A stretch of 64,000 nt of DNA from positions 1,573,501 to 1,637,500 of the forward strand of contig NZ_CP115463.1 of NCBI RefSeq assembly GCF_027912495.1, given 5' to 3'. The notes under the pieces are model-generated. The model ran no database searches. It saw only the letters and a list, made by a program, of their open reading frames with translations, and was not told the origin of the DNA. The stretch is from Caulobacter sp. NIBR1757. GTDB lineage: Bacteria > Pseudomonadota > Alphaproteobacteria > Caulobacterales > Caulobacteraceae. Positions 16,123 through 24,907 of this stretch are shown piece after piece; positions within the stretch are counted from its first letter, which is position 1; each line of letters opens with the position of its first letter. A program made the translations under genes and the position numbers.

Positions 16123-16857
16123 CTAAGCGACCCGGCCCAGCCGCTCGACGGCGCGGCGGGACAGGTCGGCGGTGTTTTCCATGGTCTTGACCACGCTCTC
16201 GTAGGCGCGGCTGACCTCGATCATCCGGGTGATCTGCAGGATCGGATTGACGTTGCTGCCCTCCAGCATCCCCTGGCGGACGCGGCTGGCGGTGTCGGGA
16301 TTGGGCTCGGCGTTCGAGGTGTTCTTGAACAGGTTGCCGCGGTCCTTGGCCATCACCGAGCGGTCGTCGAACAGGAAGACCGCGACCTTGCCGACCTTCT
16401 CGCCGGCCTGGCTGACGGTGCCGTCCTGGGCGATGGCCACCTGGCCCTTGGCGGGATCGAGGATGATCTCGCCGCCCTCGCCCTGCACCGCGTCACCGTC
16501 CTGGGTGGTCAGCCTGCCCTCCGGCGACAGGGTGAAGCGGCCGTCGCGGGTGAAGCGGTCGCCCTCGGCCGTGTCGACCTTGAAGAAGCCCTTGCCCTCG
16601 ATGGCCAGATCGAAGGTCGCCCCGGTCGTCCGCATCGAGCCTTGCGTGAAATCGCGCGCCACGCCGTCGTCGAGCACGAACTTCACCGGGTTGGGGCCAT
16701 CGGCCATATGGGCTGGACGGGCCGCCTCGGTGCGAACCATCAGGTTCTCGACCTTGAAGCCGGTGGTGTCGGCGTTGGCGATGTTGTTGGCGATGATGTC
16801 CATCTCGCGGCGCAGGGTCATCTGGCGCGACAGGCTGACGTACAGCGTGTTGTCCAC
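16123..16857 (-). CDS. flgF: Flagellar proximal rod protein
   Basis: Proximal rod component, 244 residues. The N-terminus has SRQMTLRREMDIIANNIANA followed by DTTGFKVEN, and the C-terminus has MLEGSNVNPILQITRMIEVS and RAYESVVKTMENT, both diagnostic of the flagellar rod/hook family. It is first in flgF-flgG-flgA-flgH, with a well-matched sigma-54 promoter about 50 bp upstream, and diverges from fliL. Confidence 0.97.
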   Translation of the reverse strand: MDNTLYVSLSRQMTLRREMDIIANNIANADTTGFKVENLMVRTEAARPAHMADGPNPVKFVLDDGVARDFTQGSMRTTGATFDLAIEGKGFFKVDTAEGDRFTRDGRFTLSPEGRLTTQDGDAVQGEGGEIILDPAKGQVAIAQDGTVSQAGEKVGKVAVFLFDDRSVMAKDRGNLFKNTSNAEPNPDTASRVRQGMLEGSNVNPILQITRMIEVSRAYESVVKTMENTADLSRRAVERLGRVA

Positions 16858-16908
16858 TTGGCTCTCCCGTTAATCGCCGCGACCGAGCGTCGCCCTCCAC
16901 GGTGAACC

Positions 16909-16924
16909 TGCAAGGTCCGGGCCA
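16909..16924 (-). promoter_or_regulatory. Sigma-54 promoter of the flgF operon
   Basis: On the minus strand the sequence reads TGGCCCGGACCTTGCA, which carries the GG (-24) and GC (-12) dinucleotides at exactly the required spacing and matches the TGGCAC-N5-TTGCA pattern at nearly all conserved positions. Predicted transcription would start about 40 bp before flgF. Sigma-54 control of later basal-body genes is established in Caulobacter. Confidence 0.8.
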
Positions 16925-16973
16925 AGTCGAAAAAGCCAATAAAAACAGCAAATAAGAAGGTTAACGCCGGCGC

Positions 16974-16992
16974 CCCGGCGAAATCTGCCGGG
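16974..16992. promoter_or_regulatory. ftr-like palindrome upstream of flgF
   Basis: CCCGGC-GAAATCT-GCCGGG, a perfect 6-bp inverted repeat about 50-65 bp upstream of the flgF sigma-54 promoter. It fits the form and position of an FlbD-binding ftr enhancer. It also lies 90 bp before fliL, where FlbD could act as a repressor of early genes. Assignment is by resemblance only. Confidence 0.5.
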
Positions 16993-17079
16993 CGCCTCTG
17001 CGGGGGCTTGCGAACCCATCCTTAACCAACTGGCCCCAGTAAGGACTCACGCGCGGTGCAAATGTGAGATCGAGACACA

Positions 17080-17682
17080 GTGTCCAAGGACAAGGCCAAG
17101 GAAGCTGAAGCGCCCGAAGAGGGCGTGGACGGCGAGGCGCCTGCCAAGAAGAAGCCGAAGATGATGGTCCTCATCATCGCCGGCGTGGCGGCGCTCGCGG
17201 TTCTCGGCGGCGGCGGCGCCGGCGCCTACTTCATGTTCCTCAAGCCCAAGCCGGCCGGCGAGCACGCCGAGGAGGCCAAGGACAAGAAAAAGGACAAGAA
17301 GGAAAAGAAGGGCGAGCACGGCGCCAAGGACGGCAAGGCCGAGGCCGGCGCCCCCGTCGTCAAGGAAGGCCCCGACGGCGTGGTCTTCTACACCCTGCCC
17401 GACATCATCGTGAACATGCAGACGGCCGACGGCAAGGCGACCTTCCTCAAGCTCAAGCTGACCCTCGAGCTGCCCAACGAGGAGTTGGCCGAGGAGCTGA
17501 CCCCCGAAATGCCGCGCATGAACGACATGTTCCAGACCTTCCTGCGCGAGATGCGCCCCGAGGACCTGTCGGGCAGCCAGGGCAGCTACCAGCTGCGCAT
17601 GGAAATTCTGCGCCGCGTCAACCTGCTGGTCGCGCCGCACAAGGTGAACGCCGTCCTGATCGAGGAGATGCTGATCCACTAG
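17080..17682 (+). CDS. fliL: Flagellar basal body-associated protein FliL
   Basis: Single-pass inner-membrane protein that surrounds the stator units and supports torque. The 200 residues comprise a charged cytoplasmic N-terminus, a membrane helix (MVLIIAGVAALAVLGGGGAG, about residues 28-47), a highly Lys/Glu-rich linker (about 58-90), and the periplasmic FliL domain (YTLPDIIVNMQTADGKATFL, LRVNLLVAPHK-type end). The start is a GTG; no in-frame ATG precedes the membrane helix. It begins the fliL-fliM-(DUF6468-like)-motE-TPR operon. TTAAC half-sites occur upstream, but not as a correctly spaced CtrA pair. Confidence 0.93.
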   Translation: MSKDKAKEAEAPEEGVDGEAPAKKKPKMMVLIIAGVAALAVLGGGGAGAYFMFLKPKPAGEHAEEAKDKKKDKKEKKGEHGAKDGKAEAGAPVVKEGPDGVVFYTLPDIIVNMQTADGKATFLKLKLTLELPNEELAEELTPEMPRMNDMFQTFLREMRPEDLSGSQGSYQLRMEILRRVNLLVAPHKVNAVLIEEMLIH

Positions 17683-17725
17683 CGCCTCTTTTCCAGGAAG
17701 AGAGGGAGCTGGTTGAGCGTACCCC

Positions 17726-18835
17726 ATGGCCGACGAAACCGAAGACCAAGCAGCTCTGGCCCAGTGGGCGGCCACCAACGGCGATGGCGCTGCGGCGGTC
17801 GGCGGCGAGTGGGGCGCCGGCGAGTCCGAAGGCGACGGCCTGATCGGCTCCGAACGCATCCTCAACCAGGATGAAATCGACAGCCTGCTCGGCTTCGACC
17901 TCTCCGACGACGACAGCAACGAACGCACCGGCATCCGGGCCATCATCAACTCGGCCCTGGTCTCCTACGAGCGCCTGCCGATGCTGGAGATCGTCTTCGA
18001 CCGCCTGGTGCGGTTGATGACCACGAGCCTGCGCAACTTCACCAGCGACAACGTCGAGGTCAGCCTCGACAACATCAGCTCGATCCGCTTCGGCGACTAC
18101 CTCAACTCCATCCCGCTGCCGGCCATCCTGTCGGTGTTCCGGGCCGAGGAGCTCGACAACTACGGCCTGCTGACCGTCGATTCCAACCTCATCTACTCGA
18201 TCGTCGATGTGCTGCTGGGTGGGCGCCGCGGCACCGCCGCCATGCGCATCGAAGGCCGCCCCTACACCACCATCGAGCGGGTGCTGGTCCAGCGGATGGT
18301 CGAGGTCGTCCTCGCCGACGCCAAGGCCGCCTTCGAGCCCCTGACCCCGGTCAACTTCGTCCTCGACCGCCTTGAGACCAACCCGCGCTTCGCGGCCATC
18401 GCCCGGCCGGCCAACGCCGCCATCCTGGTCAAGCTGCGCATCGACATGGAAGACCGCGGCGGCCGCATCGAGCTGCTGCTGCCCTACGCCACCCTCGAGC
18501 CCATCCGGAAGATGCTCCTGCAGCAGTTCATGGGTGAGAAGTTCGGCCGCGACAACATCTGGGAAAGCCACCTGGCCACCGAGCTGTGGACCACCCAGAT
18601 GGAGGTCCGCGCCGTCCTCGACGAGCAGCAGACGCCGCTCTCCAAGGTCCTGAACCTGAAAGTCGGCGACACCCTCATGCTCAACGCCACGGCCGACAGC
18701 CTGGTCGAGCTGCGGGCCGGCCAGATCCCGCTGACCCGTGGCCGCATGGGCCGCCGCAACCATCACATCGCCATCCGTTGCGAGGCGCCGCTCGACCCGG
18801 CCGCCAAACAGGCCGTCCAGAAGAGGCTGAAATGA
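17726..18835 (+). CDS. fliM: Flagellar motor switch protein
   Basis: C-ring switch component that binds phosphorylated CheY and FliG. The 369 residues include the CheY-binding peptide ILNQDEIDSLLGF at about residues 45-57, the middle domain (SYERLPMLEIVFDRLVRLMT, SIRFGDYLNSIPLPA) and a C-terminal SpoA domain ending LRAGQIPLTRGRMGRRN. The CheY peptide sits after a 44-residue Ala/Gly-rich extension instead of at the extreme N-terminus. The stop overlaps the next gene as ATGA. Confidence 0.97.
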   Translation: MADETEDQAALAQWAATNGDGAAAVGGEWGAGESEGDGLIGSERILNQDEIDSLLGFDLSDDDSNERTGIRAIINSALVSYERLPMLEIVFDRLVRLMTTSLRNFTSDNVEVSLDNISSIRFGDYLNSIPLPAILSVFRAEELDNYGLLTVDSNLIYSIVDVLLGGRRGTAAMRIEGRPYTTIERVLVQRMVEVVLADAKAAFEPLTPVNFVLDRLETNPRFAAIARPANAAILVKLRIDMEDRGGRIELLLPYATLEPIRKMLLQQFMGEKFGRDNIWESHLATELWTTQMEVRAVLDEQQTPLSKVLNLKVGDTLMLNATADSLVELRAGQIPLTRGRMGRRNHHIAIRCEAPLDPAAKQAVQKRLK

Positions 18836-19317
18836 GCATCGTCGCGCTATCCCTGAATGTCCTGCTCGGCGTCCTCCTCGTCGGGGCCCTGATCATGGGC
18901 TGGCGCCTTGAGCGCCGCCTCAAGACCCTGCGCTCGGGCCATGACGACTTCGCCAAGGCCGTCGCCGATCTCGATAACGCCGCCCTGCGCGCCCAGTCGG
19001 CCCTGGTCTCGCTGCGCCTGGCCAGCCAGGAAGCCGAAGAGGGCCTGGCCGGCCGCATCGCCGAGGCCCACGAGCTGACCGCCATCCTGCAGCGAACCGT
19101 CAACGAACGCCCCCGTCGCGGCGCTGCAACCATCGCCGAACCGGCCCGCGACGACGACTGGCTCGACCGCCCGCTGCCGCCGGTCCGTGAGCGCGCCGCG
19201 CCGGCCCGCTTCGAGCCCCAGACCACGGCGCGCTCCCGCGCCCGTATCGACGACGACCTGTTCGAGCCCGAGCAACCCTCGGGCCGCCTGCGCGCCATTC
19301 CTGGAGGCCGCCTGTGA
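18832..19317 (+). CDS. DUF6468-like flagellar-operon membrane protein
   Basis: 161-residue protein of unknown function. It has one N-terminal membrane helix (ALSLNVLLGVLLVGALIMGW, about residues 4-23), then a coiled-coil-like segment (HDDFAKAVADLDNAALRAQS, LRLASQEAEEGLAGRIAEAH, about 37-80), and a disordered charged tail. This matches my recollection of DUF6468, which is found with fliM in alphaproteobacteria. The ATG overlaps the fliM stop, and its own stop overlaps the next GTG as GTGA, so it is tightly embedded in the flagellar operon. Confidence 0.75.
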   Translation: MSIVALSLNVLLGVLLVGALIMGWRLERRLKTLRSGHDDFAKAVADLDNAALRAQSALVSLRLASQEAEEGLAGRIAEAHELTAILQRTVNERPRRGAATIAEPARDDDWLDRPLPPVRERAAPARFEPQTTARSRARIDDDLFEPEQPSGRLRAIPGGRL

Positions 19318-20189
19318 GCCGCATTCCCCGCATTCTTCCCCTGGCCGGCGTCGCCGTGGCCGGGGTTCTGGCCGTCAACTTCATGGCCGGGGCCGACAGC
19401 CTGCCCAAGATGCTGAGCGGCGCCCAGGCCTGGGCCGAAGGCGTCGAGGGCAAGCCCGCCGAAGCCAAGAGCGACATCGAGAAGATCACCGCCGCCAAGC
19501 CGGCCGCCGTCTGCGCCCCGACGGCCGCCGAACTGGCCAAGGAGGCGGGCCTGTCGCCCTCGGAACTGCGCATGCTGCAGGATCTCGGCGTGCGCCGCGA
19601 CCAGCTCGACGCCCAGGAACAGGGCTATGACGTCCAGCTGCAGCTGATGGCCGCGGCCGGCATGAAGCTCGACGCCAAGTTCAAGTCGCTGGACACCCTG
19701 AAGGGCGACATCAAGGCCCTCCTCGGCCAGGCTGACGCCCAGCAGGAGCAGGAGGTCAACCGCCTCGTCGCCGTCTTCACCGCCATGAAGGCCAAGGACG
19801 CCGCCGCCCAGTTCCGCGTCCTCGACGACAGCGTCCGCCTGCCCATCGCCTCGAAGATGAAGGAACGCACCCTGGCCGCCATCCTGGCCCAGATGCCGCC
19901 GACCGAGGCCAAGCAGATCACCGAGGCCCTGGCCAAGCGCTTCACGCAGAACGCCGCCATCCTGGCCGGCAAACAGGCCCTGGCCCCCGAGCCGGTGAAG
20001 ATGGCCGAGGCCGCCCCGGCCCCTGAGCCGGTCGCGCCCGCCGCCAAGGCCCCGGCCAAGACGCCCGCCAAGGCCCCCGCCGCCAAGCCCAGGCCCAAGG
20101 CCAAGCCGCCGGCCCAGGCCGCCGTAACGCCGCCAAAGGCGGCGACTCCGCCGGCCGCCGACGCCAAGCCGCCCGAGAAGGCCGGCTAG
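19314..20189 (+). CDS. motE: MotE-family flagellar protein
   Basis: 291-residue exported or membrane-anchored protein. After an N-terminal hydrophobic segment (about residues 8-27) it has a coiled coil (MLQDLGVRRDQLDAQEQGYD, about 87-106) and an MgtE-N-like region: RLVAVFTAMKAKDAAAQF, SKMKERTLAAILAQMPPTEA (about 155-200). This order is characteristic of MotE, a periplasmic motility chaperone described in Sinorhizobium. The last 75 residues are Pro/Ala/Lys-rich. A GTG start overlaps the upstream stop, and the next gene starts one base after its TAG. The symbol is assigned by family, not by proven function. Confidence 0.7.
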   Translation: MSRIPRILPLAGVAVAGVLAVNFMAGADSLPKMLSGAQAWAEGVEGKPAEAKSDIEKITAAKPAAVCAPTAAELAKEAGLSPSELRMLQDLGVRRDQLDAQEQGYDVQLQLMAAAGMKLDAKFKSLDTLKGDIKALLGQADAQQEQEVNRLVAVFTAMKAKDAAAQFRVLDDSVRLPIASKMKERTLAAILAQMPPTEAKQITEALAKRFTQNAAILAGKQALAPEPVKMAEAAPAPEPVAPAAKAPAKTPAKAPAAKPRPKAKPPAQAAVTPPKAATPPAADAKPPEKAG

Positions 20190-20190
20190 G

Positions 20191-23124
20191 ATGGATCTGC
20201 GCCGGGCTCTTCGTTCCGGCGTCGCGGCCGCCTGCATCGCAGGTGTCGCCGCTCCCACGACCTATGCGATTCCGGCCTGGGCCGCCCGCCCGGCCCTCGA
20301 GGTCCGCGTCGCCCAGGCCGAGACCTTCACCCGGCTGGAGTTTCTCTGGGCCGGCGGCGCCCGGGTCACCTCCCGCCGCGACGGCGACAAGCTGGTCCTG
20401 CGCTTCAGCCGCGACGCCAACCCCGACATCGGCATGCTCCGGGCGGCGCCGCCAAAGTGGGTCAAGGCCGTCGAGGCCCGCCATGTCGGCGGCGCGCTGG
20501 AAATGGTCCTCACGCTCGAGGCCGATACCGACGCCAAGATCGGCCAGGCCGACGGCGCCACCTACGTCAATATCGGCGAAAAGAAAGCCTCCGACGCCCC
20601 GGCCACGCCGCCGCCGGCCGAGGTCGTCACCACCGACGCCCCGCCGCGCGCCAATCCGGTCCCGGCCGGCGGGGTGGTGCCGGTGTCGGTCGATGCCGCC
20701 GCCGCCGCCACCCGCCTGCGCTTCGACTGGGCCGCCCCCGTCGGCGCCGCCGTCTTCCGGCGCGGAGAGGCCGTCTGGGTGGTCTTCGACGCCCCCGCAG
20801 AACTGGGTACCGGCAAGCTGCCGGCCACCGGCGAGCGCTACCGCAAGCTCCAGGCCCTGAACGGCCAGGGCTACGCCGCCCTGCGCATGGTGGTGGCCAA
20901 GAGCGTGCCCGTCACCGTCTCGGGCGAGGGCTCAAGCTGGACCCTGACGCTCGGCGGCGGCGCACCAGCCAGCCGCGACAGCGGCGGCGGCACGGTCACC
21001 GTCACCCGCGACCCCGAGCATCCCGGCCTGACCGCCACCATCGCCGGGGCAGGGCGCCCGGTCTGGGTCGATGACCCGGCCGTCGGCGACCGCCTGGCCG
21101 TGGTCCCGGCCCTGGCCCCGGCCAAGGGCCTGGCCGCGCGGCGCGACTTCGTCGATCTCTCCATGCTGCCGACCCTGACGGGCCTGGCCATGGAAGCCTA
21201 CACCCCCGGCCTCTCCATGGCCGTCGAGGGCGATCTGGTCCGCATCGGCAAGGCCACCGGCATGGCCCTGTCGCCGGCCTGGGCGGGCGGCGAGACCGTC
21301 GTCGCCGCGGCCGAGCTGGGCGCGCCGGCCCGGGCCTCGATGCCGGCCCTGATCGGCGACGACTGGGCAAAGACCCAGGGCGACCATGGCTTCATGGATC
21401 GCTACGACCAGCTGATCGCCGCCGCCGCCGCCGAGACCGAGAAGGGCGCCGACGCCCCGACCGAGGCCCGCATGGCCCTGGCCCGCTTCCTGATCGGCAG
21501 CGAGCTCTCCTACGAAGCCATCGGTGTTCTCAACGCCGCCGCCCGCTCGCGCGAGACCCTGATGGGCGACGCCGAATTCCGCGGCCTGCGCGGCGTGGCC
21601 CGGACCATGGCCGGCCGCCTCAAGGAAGCCGACAGCGACCTCTCCGTCGCCATCCTGGGCGACGATCCCTCCAGCTCGGCCTGGCGCGGCTACATCTCAT
21701 CCAGACAGGGGCAGTGGGCCGACGCCCGCGCCAAGTTCGCCCAGGCCGCCCAGGCGATGGAGTTGTTCCCGCCGCTGTGGCGGGCCCGTTTCGAACGCGC
21801 CGACGCCGAGGCCGCTATCGCCCAGGGCGACTTCGCCGCCGCCGCCGGCTGCCTGAACCGCGCCGACATCGCCGGCCTGCCCCAGGCCGAACAGCTGGCC
21901 AACCAGCTGATCCAGGCCCGCCTGCTGGAAGCCAGGGGCGAGAAGGACAAGGCGCTGTCGGTCTACGAACTGATCACCAAGGCCCCCCTGGAGCAGTACG
22001 CCGCCCCGGCCCTGCTGCGCGCCACCCAGATCAAGCTCGACCAGGGCAAGATCAACGCCGCCCAGGCGGTGCCGATCTTCGACGGCCTGCGCTACCGCTG
22101 GCGCGGCGACGCCACCGAGCTGGAAACCATTCGCCTGCTCGGCCAGCTCTACATCAGCCAGGGCCGCTACCGCGAAGGCCTGGAGGCGTTGCGCTCGGCC
22201 GGCACCCGGCTGCCCGACCTGCCGCAGGCCGTCGACCTGCAGAACGACCTGATGGCCACCTTCAAGGCCCTGTTCCTCGATGGCCTGGCCGACGGGCTGG
22301 AGCCGATCCAGTCGCTCGGCCTCTACAAGGACTTCAAGGACCTCACCCCCATCGGCGCCGACGGCGACATGATGGTCCGCAAGATGGCCCGCCGACTGGT
22401 CGACGTAGACCTGCTGGATCAGGCCGCCGACCTGATGAAGTGGCAGGTCGACAACCGCCTCGACGGCGTGCCCAAGGCCAAGGTGGCCACGGATCTGGCC
22501 CTCATCTACCTGATGAACCGTCAGCCCGAGCAGGCGCTGCAGGCCATCAACGCCAGCCGCACCACCGTGCTGCCGACCGCCCTGAACACCGAGCGGCGGA
22601 TGATCACCGCCCGCGCCCTGATGGGCGTCGGCCGCCTCGACGCGGCGCTTGAGGTTCTCGAGAACGACACCGGGCCCGACGCCACCGAGGTCCGGGCCGA
22701 GGTCGCCTGGAAGGCCCGCAGCTGGCCGTTGGCCGGCGAGATGTTCGAAAAGCAGCTGGGCGACCGCTGGAAGACCCAGCTTCCCATGCGTCCCGACGAA
22801 GAGGGCATGCTGCTGCGGGCCGGCGTCGCCTACAGCCTGGCCGGCGACGAGGCGGCGCTGGAGCGCATGCGCTCGCGCTACCAGCCGAAGTTCGACACCG
22901 CCCGCAACCCCGACGCCCTGAATGTCGCCTTCGCCGCCATGGACGGCGGCCGCCTGACCACCGCCGACTTCGGCCGCTCGGTCGCCGAGAGCGAAGCCTT
23001 CAACGGCTGGGTCGGCCGCATGAAACAGAAATTCCGCGAAAAGCCCGCCCCGATGATGGCGGCGGGCAAAGCTCCGGCGAAGGTCGCGGCGGCCCCGGCG
23101 AAATCCGCCGGCGGCGGCAACTAA
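20191..23124 (+). CDS. Large TPR-repeat protein in the flagellar operon
   Basis: 977-residue protein, probably periplasmic, with an Arg-containing signal-like N-terminus (about residues 1-32). Residues about 35-130 form a beta-rich region (FTRLEFLWAGGARVTSRRDG, DKLVLRFS) that may be AMIN-like. From about residue 400 on it is helical with TPR-like pairs, for example ALARFLIGSELSYEAIGVLN and LLGQLYISQGRYREGLEALR. The last 30 residues are Ala/Lys-rich. The specific function is not recognisable. It starts one base after motE and ends the operon, just before an inverted REP pair. A role as a scaffold in motor assembly is inference from position. Confidence 0.75.
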   Translation: MDLRRALRSGVAAACIAGVAAPTTYAIPAWAARPALEVRVAQAETFTRLEFLWAGGARVTSRRDGDKLVLRFSRDANPDIGMLRAAPPKWVKAVEARHVGGALEMVLTLEADTDAKIGQADGATYVNIGEKKASDAPATPPPAEVVTTDAPPRANPVPAGGVVPVSVDAAAAATRLRFDWAAPVGAAVFRRGEAVWVVFDAPAELGTGKLPATGERYRKLQALNGQGYAALRMVVAKSVPVTVSGEGSSWTLTLGGGAPASRDSGGGTVTVTRDPEHPGLTATIAGAGRPVWVDDPAVGDRLAVVPALAPAKGLAARRDFVDLSMLPTLTGLAMEAYTPGLSMAVEGDLVRIGKATGMALSPAWAGGETVVAAAELGAPARASMPALIGDDWAKTQGDHGFMDRYDQLIAAAAAETEKGADAPTEARMALARFLIGSELSYEAIGVLNAAARSRETLMGDAEFRGLRGVARTMAGRLKEADSDLSVAILGDDPSSSAWRGYISSRQGQWADARAKFAQAAQAMELFPPLWRARFERADAEAAIAQGDFAAAAGCLNRADIAGLPQAEQLANQLIQARLLEARGEKDKALSVYELITKAPLEQYAAPALLRATQIKLDQGKINAAQAVPIFDGLRYRWRGDATELETIRLLGQLYISQGRYREGLEALRSAGTRLPDLPQAVDLQNDLMATFKALFLDGLADGLEPIQSLGLYKDFKDLTPIGADGDMMVRKMARRLVDVDLLDQAADLMKWQVDNRLDGVPKAKVATDLALIYLMNRQPEQALQAINASRTTVLPTALNTERRMITARALMGVGRLDAALEVLENDTGPDATEVRAEVAWKARSWPLAGEMFEKQLGDRWKTQLPMRPDEEGMLLRAGVAYSLAGDEAALERMRSRYQPKFDTARNPDALNVAFAAMDGGRLTTADFGRSVAESEAFNGWVGRMKQKFREKPAPMMAAGKAPAKVAAAPAKSAGGGN

Positions 23125-23127
23125 GTG

Positions 23128-23290
23128 TGGGGACGGGTTCGCCGCATCGCGGCGTACCTGTCCCCGGTTAGCACCTGCGGTGAGTTCAAGCGCGCTCCAG
23201 ACGTTGCGCCCAGGCGGTTGGACCGCGCCCGCGTCAACATTCAGCGCTGACCGGGGACAGGTACGCCGCGATGCGGCGAACCCGTCCCCA
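23128..23290. repeat. Inverted pair of 41-bp REP-like palindromes (BIME-like)
   Basis: Two identical 41-bp units, 23128-23168 and 23250-23290, lie in inverted orientation around an 81-bp spacer. Each unit is itself a hairpin: a CGCCGC-ATC-GCGGCG core extended outward by GGGGACGGG/CCTGTCCCC pairing, with one T-T mismatch and one G-T pair. This is the architecture of bacterial interspersed mosaic elements mobilised by REP-associated tyrosine transposases; no such transposase gene is in the window. Confidence 0.9.
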
Positions 23291-23359
23291 TGACCTGCGC
23301 GCCGACCGAACTGTGGGAAGGTGTTGCCTCCCCCTACGGGAACGGCGCGAAATAGCCCC

Positions 23360-24907
23360 ATGACTCACGACCTCACCCCCATCCTCATCGGCGTCGGCGA
23401 AGCCTCCGAGCGGATCGACGCCCCTGACTACCAGGCCCTGTCGCCGGTCGCCCTCGCCGCAAAAGCCTCCGAAGCCGCGATCGCCGACGCCGGGGGCCAG
23501 AACCTCGCCGCCCACATCGACCTCATCGCCGCCATCCGCCAGTTCGAGGTCTCCACCCCGGCCGCCGCGCCGCCCTTCGGCGCCTCCAACAACTTCCCCC
23601 GCTCGGTCGCCCGGCGCATCGGCGCCGATCCGGCCCGCGCCGTGCTGGAGATCACCGGCGGCCAGGGCCCCCAGCACCTGGTCAACGAAATGGCCCACGC
23701 TATCGCCGCCGGCCAGGTGAAGATGGCCCTGCTGACCGGCTCCGAAGCCATCTCCACCGTCCGCCACCTGCAGACCACCGGCGAGACCCGCGACTGGGCC
23801 GAGACCCTCGACGGCGAACTCGAAGACCGCGGCTACGGCCTCGAAGGCCTGCTGACCCCCGAGATCGCCGGCCACGGCGGCCGCACCCCGATCCAGCTCT
23901 ACGCCCTGTTCGAGAACGCCCGGCGCGGCCGCCTCGGCCTGGACCGCAAAACCTATGGCCAGGCCATGGGCGAGCTCTTCGCCCCCTTCACAAAGGTCGC
24001 CGCCGGCAATCCGCACGCCATGTCGCGAGAGGTCCATGACGCCGCCTCATTGGCCACTGTCACCGCCTCCAACCGCCTGACCAGCGATCCCTTCCCCCGC
24101 CGCATGGTGGCCCGCGACCAGGCCAACCAGGGCGCCGCCATCCTGCTGACCTCCGTCGGCCTGGCCCGCGAGCTGGGCGTCCCGGAGGACCGCTGGATCT
24201 ACCTCTACGGCGGCGCCGACGTGAAGGAGCGCACGGTCATCGAGCGCCAGGACCTCTCCCGCAGCCCCGCCGCCGTTGAGGCCGTCGAAGCCGCCCTGGC
24301 CGGCGCCGGGGTCACCCTGCCGGACCTCAAGCACCTCGACCTCTACAGCTGCTTCCCGATCGCCGTCTTCAACATCACCGACGCCTTTGGCCTCACCGCC
24401 GACGACCCGCGCGGCCTCACCGTCACCGGCGGCCTGCCCTTCTTCGGCGGGGCCGGCAACAACTACTCCATGCACGCCATCGCCGAGATCGTGCGGCGGC
24501 TGCGCGCCACCGGCGGCCTCGGCCTGATCGGCGCCAACGGCGGCTTCCTCTCGAAGTATTCCGTCGGGGTCTACGGCACGGCGGCCCGCCCCTTCAAACC
24601 CTTCGACAGCAAGCCCCTGCAAGCCCGCATCGACGCCTGGCCGGCCCCCGTCGTCGCCGCGCCCGCCGCCGGGCAGGGGACCGTCACCACCTACACCATC
24701 GACTACAGCGGTCCCGAACCGCGCGGCATGGTCGTCGGCCAGCTGGCCTCCGGCGATCGCTTCGTCGCCATGACCGACAAGGACAGCCCCCTGGTCCAGC
24801 GCATGATCGACGAAGAGCCCCTCGGCGCCACGGTCACCTTCGCGCCGGACGACAAGGGCCGCCTTCTCCTGACCGGGTTCACCCCTTCTTCGTCATCCCG
24901 GCCGTAG
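23360..24907 (+). CDS. Thiolase-like acetyl-CoA acetyltransferase family protein
   Basis: 515-residue thiolase-fold protein, probably acting on acyl-CoA thioesters, though the reaction is not certain. Seen: VALAAKASEAAIADAGG near residue 30, GGQGPQHLVNEMAHAIAAGQ (about 100-119), the C-terminal LDLYSCFPIAVFNI with a conserved-position Cys near 330, and GGLPFFGGAGNNYSMHAIAE near 360. After about residue 430 a C-terminal extension (TYTIDYSGPEPRGMVVGQLA) resembles the additional domain of type 1 thiolase-like proteins. The usual N-terminal nucleophilic Cys motif is not evident. The final residues SSSRP are encoded by the left arm of a palindromic repeat. Confidence 0.8.
   Translation: MTHDLTPILIGVGEASERIDAPDYQALSPVALAAKASEAAIADAGGQNLAAHIDLIAAIRQFEVSTPAAAPPFGASNNFPRSVARRIGADPARAVLEITGGQGPQHLVNEMAHAIAAGQVKMALLTGSEAISTVRHLQTTGETRDWAETLDGELEDRGYGLEGLLTPEIAGHGGRTPIQLYALFENARRGRLGLDRKTYGQAMGELFAPFTKVAAGNPHAMSREVHDAASLATVTASNRLTSDPFPRRMVARDQANQGAAILLTSVGLARELGVPEDRWIYLYGGADVKERTVIERQDLSRSPAAVEAVEAALAGAGVTLPDLKHLDLYSCFPIAVFNITDAFGLTADDPRGLTVTGGLPFFGGAGNNYSMHAIAEIVRRLRATGGLGLIGANGGFLSKYSVGVYGTAARPFKPFDSKPLQARIDAWPAPVVAAPAAGQGTVTTYTIDYSGPEPRGMVVGQLASGDRFVAMTDKDSPLVQRMIDEEPLGATVTFAPDDKGRLLLTGFTPSSSSRP

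Noticed and set aside
16961..17030. TTAAC half-sites upstream of fliL as a CtrA box
   Set aside because: The two half-sites are about 60 bp apart and neither has a partner at 7-bp spacing, so no CtrA box can be called.
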